64,000 nt of DNA from Achromobacter sp. B7 (GTDB lineage Bacteria; Pseudomonadota; Gammaproteobacteria; Burkholderiales; Burkholderiaceae_B), in assembly GCF_003600685.1 (NCBI RefSeq), contig NZ_CP032084.1, positions 1,054,001 through 1,118,000 on the forward strand, read 5' to 3'. Both the position numbers and the translations under genes were made by a program. The notes under the pieces are model-generated. The model saw nothing but the letters and a program-made list of their open reading frames with translations, ran no database searches and was not told the DNA's origin. This document shows positions 59,104-64,000 of this stretch, in pieces (within the stretch, counting starts at the first letter, position 1; the number at the start of each line of letters is the position of its first letter).

Positions 59104-61497
59104 ATGAGCCGCATGCCGCGTATCTCGACTGCTTCCCCGCGCGCCTCGCGCAACACCCGCAACGGGCCTTCGCCGCTACAAACGCGTATCTCCGCGTTGC
59201 TGCGTGAAGCCCGCTGGATCCTATTTGCCGCCCTGGCGGCCTGGCTGACTCTGGTGCTGGCCACCTGGAGCGCGTCCGACCCTGGCTGGTCGCACTCGGT
59301 GCCAGGCGACGTGGTGCGCAACCACGGCGGCCGCCTGGGCGCCTACCTGGCCGACATCTTGCTCTACCTGTTCGGTTTTTCCGCCTGGTGGTGGGTAATT
59401 CTGCTGCTGCACCGGGTTCGCGCGGGCTACCGGCGCCTGGCCAGCCAGCTTAAGGTAACTAACAGTAAGCAACCGGAAGTGCTGCCGCGCGTCCATTGGG
59501 AAGAGGGCATCGGCTTCTTCCTGCTGCTGGTGGGGTCGCTGGGCATGGAAGCCCTGCGCCTGTCCAGCCGGGGCACGCACCTGCCCGGCGCGTCCGAAAC
59601 GGCCAGCGGCGCCGGCGGCGTCATCGGCCACACGCTGGCCGACTTGATCAGCCGCAGCATCGGTTTTACGGGCAGCACGCTGGCCTTTTTGGTCATGCTG
59701 GCCATCGGCCTGAGCCTGTTTTTCTCTTTTTCGTGGTTGGCGGTGGCCGAACGCGTGGGCTCCTGGCTGGAAGGCCTGGTGCGCCGCGTCCGTAATTCCT
59801 ACGCCGCTCGCGAAGACCGCAAGGTCGGCCAGGTGGCCAAGGCCGTGCGTACCGAGCAAGTCGTGGCCAAGCAGGAAAAACTGGTGCACGAACAGCCGGT
59901 GCGGATCGAACCCGCCATTACGGTGGTGCCCAAGTCCGAGCGGGTCGAAAAGGAAAAGCAGCAGTCGCTGTTCTTCGCGCCCGCCGGCGGCGCCGAAGGC
60001 GACCTGCCCGCGATCAGCCTGCTGGACCCCCCGCTGACCAACCAGGAAACGGTGTCGGCCGAAACCATCGAATTCACCTCGCGCCTGATCGAAAAGAAGC
60101 TGGCCGACTTCGGCGTGTCGGTCACCGTGGTGGCGGCGCAGGCCGGCCCGGTCATTACGCGCTACGAAATCGAGCCGGCCACCGGCGTCAAGGGCAGCCA
60201 GATCGTCAACCTGGCCAAAGACCTGGCGCGCGCCTTGAGCCTGGTCAGTATCCGGGTGGTGGAAACCATACCCGGCAAAAACCTGATGGGCCTGGAATTG
60301 CCCAACCCGCGCCGCCAGATGGTCCGCCTATCGGAAATCCTGGGGTCGCAGACCTATCACGCCAGCCATTCCGTCGTGACGATGGCGCTGGGCAAGGACA
60401 TTGCCGGCAACCCGGTCGTGGCCGACCTGGCCAAGATGCCCCACCTGCTGGTGGCGGGTACCACGGGGTCGGGCAAGTCGGTGGGGATCAACGCCATGAT
60501 CCTGTCCCTGCTGTACAAGGCCGACGCTTCGCACACGCGCCTGATCCTGATTGACCCGAAGATGCTTGAAATGAGCGTCTACGAAGGTATTCCGCATCTG
60601 CTGGCGCCGGTTGTCACTGACATGCGCCAGGCCGCCAACGCGCTGAACTGGTGCGTGGGCGAAATGGAAAAGCGCTATCGCCTGATGAGCAAGATGGGCG
60701 TGCGCAACCTGGCGGGCTACAACACCAAGATCCGCGACGCCATCAAGCGCGAGGAACCCATCCCGAACCCGTTCTCGCTGACGCCCGACCAGCCCGAGCC
60801 GCTGGCGCCGCTGCCCACCATCGTGGTGGTCATCGACGAATTGGCTGACCTGATGATGGTGGTGGGCAAGAAGATCGAAGAACTGATCGCCCGCCTGGCG
60901 CAAAAGGCGCGCGCTGCCGGTATCCACCTGATCCTGGCCACGCAGCGCCCCAGCGTGGACGTCATCACCGGCCTGATCAAGGCCAACATCCCGACGCGCA
61001 TCGCGTTCCAGGTGTCGTCCAAGATCGATTCCCGCACGATTCTTGACCAGATGGGCGCCGAAACCCTGCTGGGCCAGGGCGACATGCTTTACATGCCGCC
61101 GGGCACCGGCTTGCCCGTGCGCGTGCACGGCGCGTTCTGCAGCGACGATGAAGTGCACCGCGTGGTGGAAAGCCTGAAGGCACAAGGCGAGCCCAACTAC
61201 ATCGAAGGCCTGCTGGAAGGTGGCGTCGAGGGCGATAACGGCGAAGGCGCCAGCAGCGTCACCGGCATCGGTGGCGACGCGGAATCCGACCCGATGTACG
61301 ACCAGGCCTGCGAAGTGGTGCTCAAGCATCGCCGCGCGTCGATTTCGCTGGTGCAGCGCCACCTGCGTATCGGTTACAACCGCGCGGCCCGGTTACTGGA
61401 GCAGATGGAGCAATCGGGTATGGTGTCGGCGATGCAGTCCAATGGCAATCGCGAGATCCTGGTCCCCGCCGCTGCCGCCGCCCGAGAGGAAGCCTGA
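59104..61497 (+). CDS. ftsK: DNA translocase FtsK
   Basis: 797 residues from ATG 59104; ATG 59113 is an alternative three codons on. Four membrane segments lie in the N-terminal 220 residues. A linker is followed by the translocase motor with Walker [14 protein letters not shown] and Walker [12 protein letters not shown]. The C-terminal gamma domain (about 725-790) has the recognition-helix region [26 protein letters not shown]. It pumps DNA at the septum and activates XerCD at dif. Its stop overlaps lolA (TGATG). A TATAAT box sits on the start codon, see findings. Confidence 0.97.
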   Translation: MSRMPRISTASPRASRNTRNGPSPLQTRISALLREARWILFAALAAWLTLVLATWSASDPGWSHSVPGDVVRNHGGRLGAYLADILLYLFGFSAWWWVILLLHRVRAGYRRLASQLKVTNSKQPEVLPRVHWEEGIGFFLLLVGSLGMEALRLSSRGTHLPGASETASGAGGVIGHTLADLISRSIGFTGSTLAFLVMLAIGLSLFFSFSWLAVAERVGSWLEGLVRRVRNSYAAREDRKVGQVAKAVRTEQVVAKQEKLVHEQPVRIEPAITVVPKSERVEKEKQQSLFFAPAGGAEGDLPAISLLDPPLTNQETVSAETIEFTSRLIEKKLADFGVSVTVVAAQAGPVITRYEIEPATGVKGSQIVNLAKDLARALSLVSIRVVETIPGKNLMGLELPNPRRQMVRLSEILGSQTYHASHSVVTMALGKDIAGNPVVADLAKMPHLLVAGTTGSGKSVGINAMILSLLYKADASHTRLILIDPKMLEMSVYEGIPHLLAPVVTDMRQAANALNWCVGEMEKRYRLMSKMGVRNLAGYNTKIRDAIKREEPIPNPFSLTPDQPEPLAPLPTIVVVIDELADLMMVVGKKIEELIARLAQKARAAGIHLILATQRPSVDVITGLIKANIPTRIAFQVSSKIDSRTILDQMGAETLLGQGDMLYMPPGTGLPVRVHGAFCSDDEVHRVVESLKAQGEPNYIEGLLEGGVEGDNGEGASSVTGIGGDAESDPMYDQACEVVLKHRRASISLVQRHLRIGYNRAARLLEQMEQSGMVSAMQSNGNREILVPAAAAAREEA

Positions 61498-62120
61498 TGA
61501 AGACGTTTCACCGCCTGGCCGTTGTCGCCGCCCTGAGCCTGGCGCCCGCGCTGACGTTCGCCGCCAGCGCGCAAGAGCAGTTGAAGTCGTTCGTGGCCAC
61601 GGTCACCTCGGCCACCGGTTCGTTCTCGCAATACACCGTGAACAACCAGGGCCGCACGCAGCCTGCCCAGACCGGCGTGTTTTCATTCCAGCGCCCGGGC
61701 AAGTTCAAGTGGGCGGTGCAAAAGCCCTATGAACAGCTGGTGGTGTCCGACGGGCGCGTGCTGTTCCAGTTTGACCCCGACCTGGCGCAGGTTACCGAAC
61801 GCAAGGTGGACGCCGCCATCGGCACGTCGCCGGCCGCGATCCTGTTCGGATCGGGTTCGCTGGAACAGTCGTTTGATGTGTCGGCCTTGCCGTCCAAGGA
61901 CGGCGTGGACTGGCTGCGCGCCAAGCCGCGCACGGCGGATGCGGGCTTTTCGCGCGTGGACATCGGCATGAAAGACAACCTGCCCGTGCGGGTCGAGCTG
62001 CTGGATTCGTTCGGCCAGACGACGCGCGTGGACCTGTCGTCCATTGCCGCCAACCCCAGCCTGCCCGCCAAGGAATTCCAGTTCACCGCGCCCAAGGGCG
62101 TGGACATCGTCAAGATGTAA
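61497..62120 (+). CDS. lolA: outer-membrane lipoprotein carrier protein LolA
   Basis: 207 residues with a signal peptide ending TFAA (about residue 23). The LolA barrel pattern is present: [50 protein letters not shown] and [13 protein letters not shown]. It shuttles lipoproteins across the periplasm from LolCDE to LolB. It is coupled to ftsK by stop-start overlap, as in other Betaproteobacteria. Confidence 0.95.
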   Translation: MKTFHRLAVVAALSLAPALTFAASAQEQLKSFVATVTSATGSFSQYTVNNQGRTQPAQTGVFSFQRPGKFKWAVQKPYEQLVVSDGRVLFQFDPDLAQVTERKVDAAIGTSPAAILFGSGSLEQSFDVSALPSKDGVDWLRAKPRTADAGFSRVDIGMKDNLPVRVELLDSFGQTTRVDLSSIAANPSLPAKEFQFTAPKGVDIVKM

Positions 62121-62165
62121 GGCCGCGCCGCGCGCCGGCAGGCGCGTGGCCGGCGGTTCACCGCA

Positions 62166-62579
62166 TCAAGGGCGCTTGTACGCCACGCAATCGATTTCCA
62201 CCTTGGCGTCCACCATCAGGCTGGACTGCACGCAGGCGCGGGCGGGCGGATTTTCACCGAAGTATTCCTTGAACACCTTGTTGAACGACGGGAAATCGCG
62301 CGCGTCGTCCAGCCATACGCCGCAGCGCACGACGTGTTCGGGGCCGTAGCCCGCTTCCTTCAAGATGGCCAGCAATTGCTGGATGGCCTTGTGGCATTGC
62401 GCCACCGTGCCGCCCTCAATCACTTCCCCGTTTTCCATCGGCACCTGGCCGGATACGTGCAGCCAGCCGTCGGCGGCGACCGCGCGCGCGAACGGCATGT
62501 GCGAACCGCCCTGGCCGGTGCCGCCACCGACGCCGTAGCGGGTGATGCCGTTTTGATCGGGAGTGGGAGTGTTGCTCAT
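62166..62579 (-). CDS. RidA/YjgF-family protein
   Basis: 137 residues from ATG 62579, preceded by AAGGAG. Family features: PFARAVAADGWLHVSGQVP, CHKAIQQLLAILKEAGYGPEHVVRCGVWL, FNKVFKEYFGENPPARACVQSSL and VEIDCVAYKR. RidA relatives hydrolyse reactive enamine/imine intermediates. The usual Arg in the active site appears as ARACV. It lies 50 nt downstream of a D-aminoacylase gene on the same strand, so it may act in D-amino-acid use. Confidence 0.93.
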   Translation of the reverse strand: MSNTPTPDQNGITRYGVGGGTGQGGSHMPFARAVAADGWLHVSGQVPMENGEVIEGGTVAQCHKAIQQLLAILKEAGYGPEHVVRCGVWLDDARDFPSFNKVFKEYFGENPPARACVQSSLMVDAKVEIDCVAYKRP

Positions 62580-62629
62580 GGAGGTGCTCCTTAATTCGTA
62601 GTGGGCAAGAATGATTCGGGCAAGGAAAT

Positions 62630-64000
62630 TCAGGCCGAGGCCGAATAGGGCGAGGCCGCCGCGAAGCTGGCGCGCAAATCGCCATTGCGCGGCAGCCAGC
62701 GGCCCGCGCGTTCGCCGGTGGCCTGGCCGTGCCGGTAGGACAGCGCGCCGTTGACCCACACGGCCTCGATGCCAGCGGCCGTTTGCACCGGCTCGGCGAA
62801 GGTAGCGCGGTCGATGACGGTATCGGGATTGAACAGCACCAGGTCGGCGTGATAGCCCTCGCGCACCAGGCCGCGATCAGCCAGGCCGAAGCGGGCGGCG
62901 GAAAGACCGGTCATCTTGTGTACGGCCTGGATCAGCGGCAGCAAGCCCACGTCGCGGCTGTAGTGACCCAGCACGCGCGGAAACGCGCCCCACAGGCGCG
63001 GGTGCGGCATCGGGTCATTGGGCAAGCCGTCGGACCCCACCATCGTCAATGGATGCGACAGCACGCGGCGCACGTCGTCCTCGTGCATGTTGTGATACAC
63101 GGCGCCGGCCGGTTGCAGGCGGCGCGCGGCGTCCAGCAAGGACACGCCCCAGTCCGCCGCCACGTCGGCCAGCTTGCGCCGCGCCTGCTCGGGATGCGGC
63201 ACCGACCACGTGATGTCGATATCGAATTCGTCGGTCACCTGCTTCAAATCCAGCGTGGACGAGCTGGCCGAATACGGGTAGCAATCGCAGCCCACATGCT
63301 GCATGCGGCCTGCGTTTTCCAACGCGAACAGCACTTCCTTCGTGCGGCCCCAATTGCCCGCGCCCGCGCATTTCAGGTGCGACACCACCACCGGCACGCG
63401 CGCGTGCCCGGCAATGTCGAAAGCTTCCTGCATGGCATCCAGAATGGCGGCGAACTCGGAACGCAGGTGCGTGGTGTACAGCGCGCCGAATTCATCCAGG
63501 GCTTCTGCCAGCAGTTTGACTTCAGCGGTGTCGGCTTCAATGGCGGACGCGTAGGCCAGGCCGGTGCTCAGGCCGATGGCGCCGTGCGCCAGCGCATCGC
63601 GCAGCTGTTCGCGCATGGCCAGCACTTCGTCGCGCGTGGCGACGCGGTCCAGGCGGTCCATGTGGTTGCTGCGCAGGGCGGTATGGCCGACCAGCGCGGC
63701 CACGTTCACGGCGGGACGCGCCGCTTCGATGGCGCGCGTGTAGTCGCTGAACGAGGGGTAGTTGAAGTCTTCACGGCCACCCAGCAGGTTCATCGGATCC
63801 GGCGGGTCGGCGCGCAGCGACACGGGCGAGGCGCTGATGCCGCAGTTGCCCACCACCACGGTGGTCACGCCCTGCGACAGCTTGGGCAACATGCCCGGAG
63901 TGCGGATCACGTTGGTGTCGTCGTGCGTGTGCACGTCGATGAAGCCGGGCGCCAGCGCCAGGTCGGTGCCATTGATGATCTGGCGTGCCTGCGCGCCCGG
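62630..64000 (-). CDS. N-acyl-D-amino-acid deacylase (D-aminoacylase), 5' end cut by the window
   Basis: 457 codons in the window, no start. Reading from the window edge: PGFIDVHTHDD, the first two metal-binding His; later His in VVVSHLKCAGAG; conserved Asp in MVGSDGLPND. This is the amidohydrolase-3 family pattern of D-aminoacylases, which release free D-amino acids from N-acyl forms. The C-terminus has ADLVLFNPDTVIDRATF and VWVNGALSYRHG, also family features. The gene is in one transcript with the RidA gene. Confidence 0.92.
   Translation of the reverse strand, partial: PGAQARQIINGTDLALAPGFIDVHTHDDTNVIRTPGMLPKLSQGVTTVVVGNCGISASPVSLRADPPDPMNLLGGREDFNYPSFSDYTRAIEAARPAVNVAALVGHTALRSNHMDRLDRVATRDEVLAMREQLRDALAHGAIGLSTGLAYASAIEADTAEVKLLAEALDEFGALYTTHLRSEFAAILDAMQEAFDIAGHARVPVVVSHLKCAGAGNWGRTKEVLFALENAGRMQHVGCDCYPYSASSSTLDLKQVTDEFDIDITWSVPHPEQARRKLADVAADWGVSLLDAARRLQPAGAVYHNMHEDDVRRVLSHPLTMVGSDGLPNDPMPHPRLWGAFPRVLGHYSRDVGLLPLIQAVHKMTGLSAARFGLADRGLVREGYHADLVLFNPDTVIDRATFAEPVQTAAGIEAVWVNGALSYRHGQATGERAGRWLPRNGDLRASFAAASPYSASA

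Overview
The window looks like chromosome of a high-GC betaproteobacterium in the Alcaligenaceae, most likely Achromobacter or a close relative of Bordetella. This rests on the gene order murB / dapB-bamE / fur / recN-nadK / hrcA-hemH-grpE-dnaK-dnaJ, on protein similarity judged by eye, and on DUF1841, DUF4148 and the two-subunit sodium symporter. No search was run. There is no phage, insertion sequence, CRISPR array or rRNA. The only tRNA is tRNA-Gly(GCC).

Bases 1-4377 hold the 3' part of a compact type II secretion / type IV pilus-like operon: a partial PilN/GspL-like gene, PilO-like, PilP-like, a secretin lipoprotein and three pseudopilin-like proteins. Bases 4621-6625 encode an OmpR-type response regulator and a membrane histidine kinase with no extracytoplasmic sensor domain. 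Bases 6865-12951 encode three exported proteins, each with its own terminator: two AA10 lytic polysaccharide monooxygenases and one subtilase-like protein. All three end in a PKD-like domain plus a CBM5/12-type chitin-binding module. The adjacency suggests a secretion apparatus, a regulator and its chitin-targeted cargo; this is the best candidate for an undescribed system here.

Bases 13050-27205 are mostly housekeeping: cell wall (murB), lysine/DAP (dapB), outer membrane assembly (bamE), iron regulation (fur), DNA repair (recN), NADP supply (nadK), haem (hemH) and heat shock (hrcA, grpE, dnaK, dnaJ). Near-consensus sigma-32 promoters with identical 13-nt spacers lie ahead of grpE and dnaK. 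A thioredoxin-like gene sits between grpE and dnaK.

Bases 27206-43329 are mixed: a 15/16-nt tandem array, a triple-repeat DUF4148 protein, an M16 peptidase, two GNAT acetyltransferases, a MoxR/CoxE-type pair, two small cytochromes c, icd, an O-antigen ligase-like protein, a chemoreceptor whose 3' end overlaps that of a DapA-family gene, and a TorF-like outer membrane protein.

Bases 43508-52094 are a complete potassium-responsive operon in the order small ORF-kdpF-kdpA-kdpB-kdpC-kdpD-kdpE (minus strand). It includes a 32-residue membrane ORF coupled to kdpF and a GC-rich 10-nt repeat array between kdpB and kdpC. Bases 52435-52732 form a heavily structured stretch of inverted repeats ahead of a two-subunit sodium:solute symporter. 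Bases 55228-64000 hold two exported proteins of unknown function, an SMR efflux protein, an Smr-domain protein, trxB, ftsK, lolA, a RidA-family protein and a D-aminoacylase cut by the window end.
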